A stretch of 64,000 bases of DNA from Planotetraspora thailandica (lineage in GTDB: Bacteria > Actinomycetota > Actinomycetes > Streptosporangiales > Streptosporangiaceae). The notes under the pieces are model-generated. The model was not told where the DNA came from and searched no databases. It worked only from the letters and a program-made list of their open reading frames with translations. The translations under genes and the position numbers were made by a program. The stretch covers positions 1-64,000 of the forward strand of contig NZ_BOOR01000012.1 in the NCBI RefSeq assembly GCF_016863335.1, given 5' to 3'. This document shows, in pieces, positions 49,249-58,250 of the stretch; the first letter of the stretch is position 1; every line of letters begins with the position of its first letter.

Positions 49249-50424
49249 GTGGATCACGTCGTGGTAGTGGGGGCCGGCCTGGCCGGCGTGCGAAGTGTCG
49301 AGGCGCTGCGTGCCCACGGGTTCGCGGGGCGGATCACGCTCATCGGCGAGGAACCCCATCGCCCCTACGACCGGCCACCCCTTTCCAAGGCGGTGCTGCT
49401 CGGCCAGGCCGACTCCACGGTCGTCGACTCCGACCTCGAGGCCCTGGACGTCCGGTTGTGCCTCGGCGTCGCCGCCAAGGGCCTGCGGGACGGCGTGGTG
49501 GAGACGACCGAGGGCGAAGTGCACTACGACGGCCTGGTCATCGCCACGGGCGCCGCGCCCGTCCGGCTGCGCGGAGAGGGCCGCCAGCACGTGCTGCGCA
49601 CCATCGACGACGCGCTCGCCCTGCGCACCCACCTGGTCCGCCGCAGGAGGATCGCCGTGATCGGCGCCGGCTGGATCGGCGCGGAGGTCGCCACGGCGGC
49701 GGCGAAGGCGGGGTGCGCGGTCACCGTCGTCGAGGCGGGCGAGGCGCCCCTCGTCACCGCGCTCGGCGACGTCGGCGGCTACACCGCCCCCTGGTACGGC
49801 AAGGCGGGCGTCGAGCTGCGCCTGGGGGCCGTGGTGGGCAGCGTCGACCCGGACGGGGTGACCCTCATGTCGGGCGCCAGGATCGAGGCGGACGTCGTGC
49901 TCACGTGCGTCGGCGTGCGCCCCGCCGTCGACTGGCTGAAGGGCTCGGCCGTCGCCCTCGACGACGGCGTGCTCGTCGACGAGCACCTGAAGACCTCGAT
50001 GGACAACGTCGTGGCGGCCGGCGACTGCGCCAACTGGTGGTCGCGCAGGTTCGGCCGCCGCATGCGCGTTGAGCACTGGGACACCGCGCTCGGCGCGCCC
50101 GACACGGCCGCGGCCACGCTGCTCGGCGAGGTCGCCGTCTACGACCCCGTGCCGTACTTCTGGTCGGAGCAGTTCGGCCACATGGTTCAGTTCGCCGGAT
50201 ATCAGGGGGCGGCCGAGCGCCGCGTGCTCCGGGGCGACCCGCTCACGGACGAGAAGTGGGCGGTGTGCTGGCTGACCGGGGAGGACAGGCTGGCGGCCAT
50301 CCTCACCGTCGACCGGCCGCGGGACCTGGTGCAGGGCAGGCGGATCGTCGAAGGAGGCCAGCGGCTGGACGCCGCCCGCCTCACGGATGCGTCCGTGACA
50401 CTCCGCGACTGCATTATGGCGTAA
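49249..50424 (+). CDS. FAD-dependent oxidoreductase, ferredoxin-reductase type
   Basis: The 391-aa flavoprotein has two dinucleotide-binding domains (VVVVGAGLAGVRSVEALRAHGF for FAD, RIAVIGAGWIGAEVATAAAKAGCAVTVVE for NAD(P)H), YDRPPLSKAVLLGQ, VIATGAAPVRLRG, the C-terminal FAD motif VVAAGDCANWW, and a reductase C-terminal domain (VPYFWSEQFGHMVQFAGYQG). This is the rubredoxin/ferredoxin/putidaredoxin reductase family. Its electron acceptor is unknown. It is divergent from the thiO operon, so a thiamine link is possible but unproven. GTG 49249 was preferred over 49195 from homology and the TATGGT hexamer. Confidence 0.87.
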   Translation: MDHVVVVGAGLAGVRSVEALRAHGFAGRITLIGEEPHRPYDRPPLSKAVLLGQADSTVVDSDLEALDVRLCLGVAAKGLRDGVVETTEGEVHYDGLVIATGAAPVRLRGEGRQHVLRTIDDALALRTHLVRRRRIAVIGAGWIGAEVATAAAKAGCAVTVVEAGEAPLVTALGDVGGYTAPWYGKAGVELRLGAVVGSVDPDGVTLMSGARIEADVVLTCVGVRPAVDWLKGSAVALDDGVLVDEHLKTSMDNVVAAGDCANWWSRRFGRRMRVEHWDTALGAPDTAAATLLGEVAVYDPVPYFWSEQFGHMVQFAGYQGAAERRVLRGDPLTDEKWAVCWLTGEDRLAAILTVDRPRDLVQGRRIVEGGQRLDAARLTDASVTLRDCIMA

Positions 50425-50467
50425 TCGAGGTGTTTCTTAGCAGGTCAGCTGTGGTAAACGTGGGTTC

Positions 50468-50842
50468 GTGACGCTTACTGTTGCCAAGATCGACCGGGAG
50501 ACCGACCAGCTCGTGGGGGAGTGGCTCCCCCTCTCGGAGGTCTCGAAGAGGCTCGGGCTGACCATCGGACGGGCCAAGCAACTACTCAAGGACAAGAAGC
50601 TCGTCGGCGTGCGCAGGGGCGGCGGCGAGCCGCAGATCCCCGCCGCGTTCGTCGGCGACGCGGACGTCCTCAAAGGCCTTCCCGGCACGCTGACTGTGCT
50701 GTCGGACGCGGGCTACGACGAGGTGGAGTCGATCCGGTGGTTGTTCACGCCGGATCCCACGCTTCCCGGCTCGCCGATCGACGCGATCTCGGCCGGGCGG
50801 CACACCGAGGTCAAGCGCAGGGCCCAGGCCCTGGGTTTCTGA
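50468..50842 (+). CDS. Rv2175c-family DNA-binding protein
   Basis: This 124-aa protein has an N-terminal winged HTH ([36 protein letters not shown]) and a C-terminal conserved region ([58 protein letters not shown]), the family pattern of M. tuberculosis Rv2175c. That protein is phosphorylated by the adjacent kinase PknL. Here a PASTA kinase lies 3.7 kb away. DNA targets are unknown. It starts with GTG 50468. Confidence 0.88.
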   Translation: MTLTVAKIDRETDQLVGEWLPLSEVSKRLGLTIGRAKQLLKDKKLVGVRRGGGEPQIPAAFVGDADVLKGLPGTLTVLSDAGYDEVESIRWLFTPDPTLPGSPIDAISAGRHTEVKRRAQALGF

Positions 50843-50903
50843 TCCCGGGCTTCCCGCCGGACCCCGCACGTGCGGGCCGATCACACGGTGGCATTGTGGT
50901 CGG

Positions 50904-51557
50904 GTGACCGACATCCGGCGAGAGCGACTCGCGCATGCCAGGCTCTATCTCTGTACCGACGCCCGGAGGGACCGCGGCGACCTCGAGGACTTCCTCGACG
51001 CGGCCCTCGGTGGCGGCGTCGACATCGTCCAGCTCAGGGAGAAGGGCCTGGAGGCGCGCGACGAGCTCGCCCTGCTCGAGGTCTTCCGCGCCGCCTGCGA
51101 CCGCCACGGCGCGCTCCTGGCGGTCAACGACCGGGCCGACGTCGCCTATGCGGCCCGGCCCGACATCCTGCACCTGGGACAGGACGACCTGCCCGTCTCC
51201 GTCGCCCGGGAGATACTCGGCCCGGAGATCCTCATCGGCAGGTCCACGCACTCGGCGGACGAGGCCACCGCGGCGGCGGCCCAGCCGGGTGTCGACTACT
51301 TCTGCTGCGGGCCGATCTGGCCGACGCCGACCAAGCCGGGACGGCCCGCTCCCGGGCCATCCCTGCTTGAACACGCGGCACGGCTCGGCTCCCCGCTGCC
51401 GTGGTTCGGCATCGGCGGCATCGGCCTCGACACCCTCGACGCGGTCATGTCGTACGGCGTGCGCCGGGCGGTCGTCGTCAGGGCGATCACGGAGGCCGCC
51501 GATCCCCGGGCCGCCGCCGCCGAGATCAAGGCGCGGCTCAGCTCCGTTCCTCTCTGA
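50904..51557 (+). CDS. thiE: Thiamine-phosphate synthase
   Basis: The 217-aa TIM-barrel protein couples HMP-pyrophosphate and thiazole phosphate to thiamine monophosphate. Motifs are [97 protein letters not shown] and [12 protein letters not shown]. It starts with GTG 50904 with a CATTGT hexamer 6 nt upstream. It is separated from thiOSG and has no TPP riboswitch of its own. Confidence 0.92.
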   Translation: MTDIRRERLAHARLYLCTDARRDRGDLEDFLDAALGGGVDIVQLREKGLEARDELALLEVFRAACDRHGALLAVNDRADVAYAARPDILHLGQDDLPVSVAREILGPEILIGRSTHSADEATAAAAQPGVDYFCCGPIWPTPTKPGRPAPGPSLLEHAARLGSPLPWFGIGGIGLDTLDAVMSYGVRRAVVVRAITEAADPRAAAAEIKARLSSVPL

Positions 51558-51564
51558 ACGTCCC

Positions 51565-52629
51565 TCAGGTGCGGCGGCTGGTGGCCGCGACGGCGAGGGA
51601 GGCCAGTGCCGTACGGGCGGCCTCCTCGATCGGGGCCTGGTCGAGCGCGAGCAGCGCGTCGTCCAGATAGCGCTTGATCATCTCCTCGCACGCCGCCAGC
51701 GCGCCGGTCTCCTCGATCACCGTGCGGAGCCGCTCGACCCCGTCCGCGTCCAGGCCGGGGTCGCCGAGGAGGCCGCGCACCGTCTGCTCCTGGGCGGGCG
51801 AGGCCTTCGCCAGCGCCCGCGCGATGAGGATGGTGCGCTTGCCCTCCCGCAGGTCGTCGCCCGCGGGCTTGCCGGTCTCCGCCGGGTCGCCGAAGACACC
51901 GAGGATGTCGTCGCGGAGCTGGAAGGCGATGCCGACCTGCTGGCCGTACTGCAGGCAGAGCGTGTCGATCCACTCCCGTTCCGCACGGGCGGCCAGCAGC
52001 AGGCCCAGCCGCAGCGGCTGCTCCACGGAGTATTTGCCGCTCTTGTAGAGGGCGACGCGCAGCGCGCCGTCCAGAGTGCTCTGGGCCTCGGCCTGTTCGC
52101 GCAGGTCGAGATACTGCCCGCACATGAGCTCGGTCAGCATGTGCTCGTGGACCGGCCGCGCGGCGGCGAGCGCCTCCGGCGGCAGGCCGCTGCCCCGCCA
52201 CATCTCGCCCGCCCAGATCAGCAGCAGGTTGCCCAGCAGGACGGCCGTGCCCTCCCCGAACTGGGCGGCGGAGCCGTGCCAGCCCGCCTCCTTGTGCATC
52301 TGCTCGAACCTGCGGTGCACGGACGGCATGCCGCGGCGGACGTCGCTGGCGTCCATCACGTCGTCATGGATGAGCGCGCTGGCCTGGAGGAGTTCCAGCG
52401 AGGCGGCGGCGTAGAACAGCGCCGGATCGTCCGATCCGCCGGCCGCCCGCCAGCCCCAGTAGCAGAAGGCGGGCCTGAGCCGCTTTCCGCCCGTCAGGAA
52501 GTCCTCTGCCGTGGTCAGCAGCGGTGCCAACTCTGGGTTGGCGAAGAGCGGCCGCTGCCGGTCGACGAACATGCGCAGAGAACGGTCCACTTCGGGGCGA
52601 ATGAGGTCGAGCGCAGCGGAACCGGTCAT
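51565..52629 (-). CDS. Polyprenyl synthetase (long-chain isoprenyl diphosphate synthase)
   Basis: This 354-aa trans-prenyltransferase has FARM-like LLQASALIHDDVMDASDVRRGMPSVH (HDDVMD), GGKRLRPAF near the N-terminus (IPP site), and the SARM region LRDDILGVFGDPAETGKPAGDDLREGKRT. It makes a geranylgeranyl-class or longer diphosphate for carotenoids, menaquinone or lipid carriers; chain length cannot be fixed. ATG 52629 lies 6 nt after TACTCT. It is divergent from metF, the same pairing as mycobacterial Rv2173 with Rv2172c. Confidence 0.9.
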   Translation of the reverse strand: MTGSAALDLIRPEVDRSLRMFVDRQRPLFANPELAPLLTTAEDFLTGGKRLRPAFCYWGWRAAGGSDDPALFYAAASLELLQASALIHDDVMDASDVRRGMPSVHRRFEQMHKEAGWHGSAAQFGEGTAVLLGNLLLIWAGEMWRGSGLPPEALAAARPVHEHMLTELMCGQYLDLREQAEAQSTLDGALRVALYKSGKYSVEQPLRLGLLLAARAEREWIDTLCLQYGQQVGIAFQLRDDILGVFGDPAETGKPAGDDLREGKRTILIARALAKASPAQEQTVRGLLGDPGLDADGVERLRTVIEETGALAACEEMIKRYLDDALLALDQAPIEEAARTALASLAVAATSRRT

Positions 52630-52635
52630 GCTTTG

Positions 52636-52641
52636 AGAGTA
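52636..52641 (-). promoter_or_regulatory. Leaderless-type -10 hexamer TACTCT
   Basis: On the minus strand TACTCT is followed by 6 nt and ATG 52629 of the polyprenyl synthase gene. Confidence 0.45.
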
Positions 52642-52767
52642 ACCGCGGTTGATCCAACCTCCTATCCGTGGGCGCATCCGCCGTGGTCTTTTGTGACACG
52701 GGTCGCATCCGCCTCGCCCGTTGCTCTGGCCGAGGCCGCGACGTCAGGTCCGGGTTGACGGCACCTG

Positions 52768-52773
52768 TAACGT
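52768..52773 (+). promoter_or_regulatory. Leaderless-type -10 hexamer TAACGT
   Basis: TAACGT ends 7 nt before ATG 52781 of metF. A TTGACG at 52755-52760 is too close to act as its -35. Confidence 0.45.
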
Positions 52774-52780
52774 TGGGGCC

Positions 52781-53710
52781 ATGGCTCTCGGTCTCCCTTC
52801 ACGGCTTCCGGAACGTGTTCCGACGGTTCGCGAACTGCTGGCCGAGGGGGAGCGGTCGTTCTCCTTCGAGTTCATGCCCCCGAAGACCGACGAGGGCGAG
52901 CGGCAGCTCTGGAGGGCGATCCGCGAGCTGGAGGCGCTGCGCCCCACCTTCGTCTCGGTGACCTACGGAGCCGGCGGGTCCACCCGCGACCGCACGGTCG
53001 ACATCGTCGAACGGCTGGCCCACGAGACCACGCTCACGCCGGTCGCGCACTTCACGGCGGTCGACCACTCGATCCGCGAGCTGCGCCACCTGGTCGGCAG
53101 GTTCGCCGACGCCGGCGTGCGCAACATCCTCGCCGTACGGGGCGACCCGCGCGGCGGCAACCCCCTCGACGAGTGGGTGAAGCACCCCGAGGGCGTGCTG
53201 TACGCCGAGGAACTGGTCCGGCTGATCCGCCAGGCCGGCGACTTCTGTGTGGGAGTGGCGGCGTTCCCCTACAAGCATCCGCGCTCGACCACGATCGAGT
53301 CCGACACCGAGTACTTCGTGCAGAAGTGCCGCGCGGGCGCCGACTACGCGATCACACAGATGTTCTTCCGGGCCGAGGACTACCTGCGCCTGCGCGACCG
53401 GGTGGCCGCCCAGGGCTGCGACACGCCGATCATCCCCGGCATCATGCCCGTCACCCAGATGAGCACGATCGCCCGCTCGGAGCAGTTGTCGGGCGCGCCG
53501 TTCCCGCCCGAGGTGGCCGAGCGGTTCGAGGCGGTCGCCGACGACCCCGCCGCGGTGCGGAGCCTCGGCATCGAGCACGCCGCGGAGCTGTGCCGGACCC
53601 TGCTCGACGAGGGCGCCCCCGGCATCCACTTCATCACCTTCAACCGGTCGAGCGCCACGCGCGAGGTGTTCCAGGCGCTCGCCCCCGCGGGCGCGACCAC
53701 CCACCGCTGA
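52781..53710 (+). CDS. metF: Methylenetetrahydrofolate reductase
   Basis: The 309-aa TIM-barrel flavoenzyme reduces 5,10-methylene-THF to 5-methyl-THF for methionine synthesis. Characteristic stretches are [88 protein letters not shown] and [15 protein letters not shown]. It is monocistronic here, between a divergent polyprenyl synthase gene and a convergent GNAT gene. Confidence 0.93.
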   Translation: MALGLPSRLPERVPTVRELLAEGERSFSFEFMPPKTDEGERQLWRAIRELEALRPTFVSVTYGAGGSTRDRTVDIVERLAHETTLTPVAHFTAVDHSIRELRHLVGRFADAGVRNILAVRGDPRGGNPLDEWVKHPEGVLYAEELVRLIRQAGDFCVGVAAFPYKHPRSTTIESDTEYFVQKCRAGADYAITQMFFRAEDYLRLRDRVAAQGCDTPIIPGIMPVTQMSTIARSEQLSGAPFPPEVAERFEAVADDPAAVRSLGIEHAAELCRTLLDEGAPGIHFITFNRSSATREVFQALAPAGATTHR

Positions 53711-53786
53711 GCGCCCGCGCCGCTCCCCGCCGTGCCCGGCGCACGCCGGGCTTTCGTACTGCTTTCGCGGGAGCGGTGTGGCGGAG

Positions 53787-54338
53787 TCATCCGACCGGCG
53801 GGTGCAGGGGCAGCGCCGTGCCCGCGATCGCGTAGTCCTCGTAGCCGCCGGGGAAGACGAACCGCGTCATCAGGTCGGCGAACCCGATGTCGCGGTAGAG
53901 ATGGCGGGCCGCGGTGGGCGCGTCATGCGTGGACAACACGGCGGTGCGCTCGGGACGGCCCTCGCAGAGCATGTGGATCATCCTGCGGCCGACGCCCCCG
54001 CCCTGGTGGTCGGGGTGCACGTGCACCTCGGCGATCTCCAGGGCGTCGCCGAACCAGGCCTCGGAGATCTGCTGTCCCGCCCGTTCGCCCAGGGCGCGGC
54101 GCACCACGTCGTGCCACCACTGGCCGGGGGTTCCGTGGAAGCCGTAGGCGAATCCGACGATGTGCGGAGCCTCGGCGAGAACGCACGAGAAATCGGGATA
54201 CGTCGCGTGGTTGCGCATGATCGCCATACGGCCCGGAAGCTGATCCGGTGGCGGGCGCATGGCCGCCGCGTAGATCGCCAGCACCGTGTCGAGTGCCGCG
54301 ATGAACCGGTCGGGCCCGACCCGTGTCAGTTGGATCAC
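53787..54338 (-). CDS. GNAT-family N-acetyltransferase
   Basis: The 183-aa protein has the GNAT core: the IVGFAYGFHGTPGQWWHDVV strand region, ALEIAEVHVHPDHQGGGVGRRMIHMLCEG (acetyl-CoA loop, QGGGVG) and APTAARHLYRDIGF near the end. The acetyl acceptor is unknown. GTG 54338 was chosen because TAGTCT lies 7 nt upstream and the frame upstream is unrelated. A GNAT gene (Rv2170, from memory) is also near metF/ids in mycobacteria, so this is probably an old neighbour. Confidence 0.85.
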   Translation of the reverse strand: MIQLTRVGPDRFIAALDTVLAIYAAAMRPPPDQLPGRMAIMRNHATYPDFSCVLAEAPHIVGFAYGFHGTPGQWWHDVVRRALGERAGQQISEAWFGDALEIAEVHVHPDHQGGGVGRRMIHMLCEGRPERTAVLSTHDAPTAARHLYRDIGFADLMTRFVFPGGYEDYAIAGTALPLHPPVG

Positions 54339-54345
54339 TTTCCGG

Positions 54346-54351
54346 AGACTA
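54346..54351 (-). promoter_or_regulatory. Leaderless-type -10 hexamer TAGTCT
   Basis: On the minus strand TAGTCT is followed by 7 nt and GTG 54338. Confidence 0.45.
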
Positions 54352-54465
54352 GCAAAGCGGCGCGCCGAGCCCATGAGGGAAAAGGCCGAACGGCCGGCCG
54401 TTCGCGAAAACGGCGGCCCACCGGCCGGGATGCCGGGGCTTTCCCCGCGACGGGCCGGCCGCCCG

Positions 54466-54942
54466 TCACTCGACGTCGGCCGCCGTGCCGCCGGTGATCT
54501 CCAGGAGTTCGCCGTACGTCGTCGCGAAGACCGTGTGCGGATGGCCCGCCGCCGCCCAGACGCGCTCGTGCTTGCCGAGCCAGGTGTCGACCAGCGTCCG
54601 GACCGGCGCGGGATGACCGACCGGGGCGACGCCGCCGATCGGCTGGCCGGTGTGCTCCCTGACGAACTCGGGGGTGGCCCGCCGTACCTTCTGGGCGCCG
54701 ACGACACCGGCGACCAGGTCGGTGTTCACGCGGTGCGCGCCGCTCGTCAGCACGAGCAGGGGAGCGCCGTCGGCGTCGAAGATGAGGCTGTTGGCGATCG
54801 CCCCCACCTCGCAACCGAGCTGGGCCGCGGCCGTCGCGGCCGTCGGCGCGGAATCCGCCAGCACGACGATCTCGGCGTCGACTCCGCGGGACCGGAGTGC
54901 CTCGGCCACCCGGACCGCATTGGGATGCAACTTTTCTGGCAC
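54466..54942 (-). CDS. YbaK/EbsC-family aminoacyl-tRNA deacylase
   Basis: This 158-aa YbaK-fold protein would hydrolyse mischarged tRNA (Cys-tRNAPro or Ala-tRNAPro type) in trans. It has AATAAAQLGCEVGAIANSLIFDADGAPLLVLTSGAHRVNTDLV, KVRRATPEFVREHTGQPIGGVAPVGHPAPVRTLVD and the final VWAAAGHPHTVFATTYGELLEITGG, matching the family lysine and GGVSPxGH-like motifs. GTG 54942 sits 6 nt after TAGAGT. The exact tRNA specificity is not predictable. Confidence 0.88.
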   Translation of the reverse strand: MPEKLHPNAVRVAEALRSRGVDAEIVVLADSAPTAATAAAQLGCEVGAIANSLIFDADGAPLLVLTSGAHRVNTDLVAGVVGAQKVRRATPEFVREHTGQPIGGVAPVGHPAPVRTLVDTWLGKHERVWAAAGHPHTVFATTYGELLEITGGTAADVE

Positions 54943-54948
54943 GCGGCC

Positions 54949-54954
54949 ACTCTA
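54949..54954 (-). promoter_or_regulatory. Leaderless-type -10 hexamer TAGAGT
   Basis: On the minus strand TAGAGT is followed by 6 nt and GTG 54942. Confidence 0.45.
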
Positions 54955-55070
54955 AACGGGTGAGTGAGCATGAGCGATCCGTTATCACGACTTGATCGCG
55001 CAAGGACGAAAGCCCACCATACGGTGGGATCTCTTGATCCGAAATCGGCCTACACGAGAGGTTGGTCGCG

Positions 55071-55922
55071 ATGGGAGCACGACGGCATCTGGCCGCCGCC
55101 GCTCTGGTCACGGTGGCGGCCGTGACAGCGACGGTGTGCGGCGTGCCCGTCGGCGCGCAGGCGCAGACGGGCACGACACAGGTGCGCACCGCGCAGTTGA
55201 GCACAGGCAACGTGAGCACGGGGCCGGCCGCAGCCCAGACGAGTACGGCGGCCGCCCAGGTTTCTGCGGGAGCGTGGAAGGCACCGTCCACGACGCTCAA
55301 ATACGGCGCCAAGGGGTCGGTGGTCCGAACGCTGCAAACCCGGCTGAAGCAGCTCGGTTATGTGCCGGGCAAGATCGACGGCGTGTACGGCTCGGGCACG
55401 CGCAGCGCCGTGTACGCCTTTCAGAAGGTTCAGGGCATCAAGCCCACCAGCACGGTCTCCGGCACGACGTGGAGAGGGCTGGAGAAGCCCAAGGCGCCCT
55501 CTGTCCTGGTGCCGAAGGGCAAGCCCACCAGGGTCGAGGTGAACCTCACCAAGCAGATCATGGTGCTCTACAAGGGCGGCAAGCGGAAGCTCATCAGCCA
55601 CATCTCCTCGGGCAGCGGCATCCCGTATGTCGAGTGGGTCGTGTGGAACGGCAAGAGGCAGAAGTTCACCGGAAACGCGAAGACGCCGACGGGGAACTAC
55701 AAGACCACCTGGCGGGTGAAGGGCTGGCACCGGTCCTACCTGGGGTCGTTGTACAACCCGATCTTCTTCAACGGCGGCATCGCGCTCCACGGCGCCACCT
55801 CGGTTCCCCTCTACCCGGCGTCCCACGGGTGCGTGCGCCTGCCCATGCCGGTGGCGGAGATCCTGCCCGGGCTGGTGGGAACGGGCGTTCCCGTGCACGT
55901 CCGGGGCAAGTTCGTGCGCTGA
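55071..55922 (+). CDS. Secreted L,D-transpeptidase with peptidoglycan-binding domain
   Basis: The 283-aa product has a signal peptide (MGARRHLAAAALVTVAAVTA, cleavage near AQA-QT) and a Thr/Ser/Ala-rich linker. A PG_binding_1 domain (LKYGAKGSVVRTLQTRLKQLGYVPGKIDGVYGSGTRSAVYAFQKVQGI) precedes a YkuD catalytic domain with IALHGATSVPLYPASHGCVRLPM (SHGCVRL, catalytic Cys). It would crosslink peptidoglycan 3-3 or attach proteins outside the membrane. ATG 55071 starts the signal peptide; a TTG three codons upstream is possible. Confidence 0.9.
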   Translation: MGARRHLAAAALVTVAAVTATVCGVPVGAQAQTGTTQVRTAQLSTGNVSTGPAAAQTSTAAAQVSAGAWKAPSTTLKYGAKGSVVRTLQTRLKQLGYVPGKIDGVYGSGTRSAVYAFQKVQGIKPTSTVSGTTWRGLEKPKAPSVLVPKGKPTRVEVNLTKQIMVLYKGGKRKLISHISSGSGIPYVEWVVWNGKRQKFTGNAKTPTGNYKTTWRVKGWHRSYLGSLYNPIFFNGGIALHGATSVPLYPASHGCVRLPMPVAEILPGLVGTGVPVHVRGKFVR

Positions 55923-56026
55923 CGGCGGCCCGCCGCCGGCGGTTCCGCGTCACATGAGGCTCCGCGCGAGGTGCTCGCGCGGGGCCTTCGCCGTCTCACG
56001 GCACGGCTCCGCGGATTCGGCGCTCA

Positions 56027-56082
56027 TCGAATATGTGTTCGTTGTCATCCTTGACATGTGAGTGGGTCGAATCTATGTTCGA
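56027..56082 (+). promoter_or_regulatory. Promoter with two LexA-like SOS boxes
   Basis: TCGAATATGTGTTCGT (56027-56042) and TCGAATCTATGTTCGA (56067-56082) match the actinobacterial LexA consensus TCGAAC-N4-GTTCGA with two and one mismatches. A near-consensus promoter TTGACA-N17-TATGTT (56051-56079) lies between and under them; box 2 covers the -10. The first gene downstream is the HEPN-protein gene, 272 bp away. Repression by LexA is the predicted logic. Confidence 0.6.
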
Positions 56083-56353
56083 TGAGGTGGGTGCGAGACT
56101 CGCGGCTCGCGCCCACCCCGTCGGACCCGTGCTTTCGTCGTCGGCGGAGACGAGCGCGGCAGGGCCCGCGGCGTGGGCCGGACGGGGAGAGGGGAAGCTC
56201 CTCGTCCGGCCACCCCTCCGGGGGTACGAAATGATGTTCGGGAATTCCATGTCGTCGTCGGAGATTCTGACCTCGGAGGAATTGTCGGTGCGGTCTGCGA
56301 CTGTGATCTCACCGGCGATCATCCGCCGGCTGCCACGACTCAGGGAGGCGGGC

Positions 56354-56788
56354 ATGACAGGACCGATCGAAGAGCGGAGCGGGCCGAGGGTCTCGCAGAC
56401 CGTTCTGGCGCACCTCGGTGACGCCAGGGTGTTCCTGGCCGACGCGTCCGCGGGGCCGACCCCCGCGGACAGGTACGTGTCGGCGCACCTGGCGGCGCTG
56501 CGTGCCGCGGCGGCCATCCTCGCGGCGCGGCCCCGGCCGATGGACGGGCGCAGGCGCCGGCTGCGCAGCGCATGGGAGTTGCTGCCGGAGGCGGAGCCGC
56601 GGCTCGCCGACTGGGCCGCCTTCTTCGCGGCCAGCGCCACCAAGCGGGCGGCGGCCGAGGCCGGCCTGGTCCGGGTCGTCACGCCCAGGGACGCCGAGGA
56701 GCTCATCGCCGAGGCGGACAGGTTCGTCGGGGAGATCGAGTCGATTCTCGGCGTGCCCGGCCAGCCGGCCCTTCCGATGGCCGGATAG
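56354..56788 (+). CDS. SAV_6107-family HEPN-domain protein
   Basis: This 144-aa helical protein (SQTVLAHLGDARVFLADASAG, RYVSAHLAALRAAAAILAARPRP, SAWELLPEAEPRLADWAAFFAASATKRAAAEAGL) matches the SAV_6107 HEPN family, a helical domain often linked to RNase or nucleotide-associated functions. The canonical R-x4-6-H RNase motif is not obvious, so it may be a non-catalytic HEPN. ATG 56354 has GGGAGGCGGG upstream; the frame is open to 56033, but that part has no protein character. Its long upstream region carries two LexA-like boxes. Confidence 0.8.
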   Translation: MTGPIEERSGPRVSQTVLAHLGDARVFLADASAGPTPADRYVSAHLAALRAAAAILAARPRPMDGRRRRLRSAWELLPEAEPRLADWAAFFAASATKRAAAEAGLVRVVTPRDAEELIAEADRFVGEIESILGVPGQPALPMAG

Positions 56789-56857
56789 GACAGTCGGCCG
56801 ACGGTTCCGATGCGCGGAGACCAGGCCCGCGGGGCCTGGCGGTGATCGGACCGCGGA

Positions 56858-58111
56858 TCAGGCGGCGTCGCGCTCCAGGGGGCAGCTCATGCACCGGGGC
56901 CCGCCCCGGCCGCGGCCGAGCTCGCTGCCCCTGATCGTGACGACCTCGATTCCGTGCCGCCGCAGATGCTCGTTCGTCGTGGTGTTGCGCTCGTAGGCCA
57001 TGACGACGCCGGGCTCCAGCGCCAGCACGTTGCAGCCGTCGTCCCACTGCTCCCGTTCGGCGGACCGCACATCCTGGGTGGGCGTCAGCACCTTGATGGA
57101 GTCCAGGCCCATCGCCTGCGCGATGGCCGTGTGCATGTCCTCGGGCGCGTGATCGGTGACCTTGAGCTCTTTCTCGTTGTCGCCCGGCTCGATCGTGTAC
57201 GAGGGGAGCATGCCGAGCCCGGCGTATTGGATGAAGACCCCCACGTCGACGTTGGTCATCACCGTGTCGAGGTGCATGAACGCCCTGGCCTTCGGCATGT
57301 CGAGCGCCACGATCCTGCTCGCCGACCCCGCCGCGAACAGGCTGGTCGCGAGCATCTCGACCGCCTGCGGCTGGGTGCGCTCGCTCATTCCCACAAGTAC
57401 GGCGCCGCCGCCGAGCACCAACACGTCGCCGCCCTCGACGGTGGCGGGAGCCGTACGGGTGCCGTGGTACCAGACGTGGAAACCGCCGGCCCCGGGGGAG
57501 CCGTAGCCGGGGGCGAACATCGGGTGCCAGCGGTAGACGGCCTCGTAGTTCAGGGTCTCCCGCCTGCGGGCCTTCTTGCGCATCGCGTTGACGGACACCC
57601 CGTCGTAGACCCAGCACGAGGTGTCCCGGGTGAACATGTGGTTGGGCAGCGGGGACAGCACGAAGTCGTCGTCCCGCAGGGTGTGGAACGCGATGGACTT
57701 CGGGTCGCACCCGAGCTCCATGATCTCGCGCTTGGTGATGCCGCCGGTGAGGAAACGCGCGAGGGCGGCCGCGTCGAGCGTCTCCAGCGCATTGCGGATC
57801 GCGTCGGCGGCGAGCGGGCCGAACCAGCGCTCGTCGACGGACCCGTCGAGGATGTGCTTCCTGGCCTCGGGGGCGGCGACGGTCTCCTCGATGAGGTCGC
57901 CGAGCACATGGACCTGGACGCCGTGGGCCGCGAGGGCCTCTCGCCACTCCTCGTGCTCCTCCAGCGCGCGCTCCACCCAGAGCACGTCGTCGAAGAGCAG
58001 ATCGTCCTTGTTGGAGGGGGTGAGCCGCTTCAGGGCGAGTTCGGGGATGTGCACCAGGACCTGGCGGAGCTTCCCGACCTCCGAGCCGACATAAAAGGTC
58101 ATTTCCCCCAT
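56858..58111 (-). CDS. arcA: Arginine deiminase
   Basis: The 417-aa guanidino-modifying enzyme converts arginine to citrulline and ammonia. It shows VGSEVGKLRQVLVHIPELALKRLTPSN, PNHMFTRDTSCWVYDGVSVNAMRK (substrate Asp/Arg region), VEGGDVLVLG, FMHLDTVMT (catalytic His) and the C-terminal GGPRCMSCPLERD with the nucleophilic Cys. No arcB, arcC or arcD lies in the window, so its role may be nitrogen supply or acid protection rather than the full ADI pathway. It starts at ATG 58111; a second ATG three codons later is possible. Confidence 0.93.
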   Translation of the reverse strand: MGEMTFYVGSEVGKLRQVLVHIPELALKRLTPSNKDDLLFDDVLWVERALEEHEEWREALAAHGVQVHVLGDLIEETVAAPEARKHILDGSVDERWFGPLAADAIRNALETLDAAALARFLTGGITKREIMELGCDPKSIAFHTLRDDDFVLSPLPNHMFTRDTSCWVYDGVSVNAMRKKARRRETLNYEAVYRWHPMFAPGYGSPGAGGFHVWYHGTRTAPATVEGGDVLVLGGGAVLVGMSERTQPQAVEMLATSLFAAGSASRIVALDMPKARAFMHLDTVMTNVDVGVFIQYAGLGMLPSYTIEPGDNEKELKVTDHAPEDMHTAIAQAMGLDSIKVLTPTQDVRSAEREQWDDGCNVLALEPGVVMAYERNTTTNEHLRRHGIEVVTIRGSELGRGRGGPRCMSCPLERDAA

Positions 58112-58250
58112 ATCCTCATATGAGGGCCTGATCTCCGCAACTGGACCCGGGCATCATGGGACGGACCGGGCCCCCCGCGACTACGCCACAGGGCAGGGGA
58201 CGCCGGTCTCCGCAGGCGCGCCGGTGCCGGAAACACCGGCGCGAGAAACG

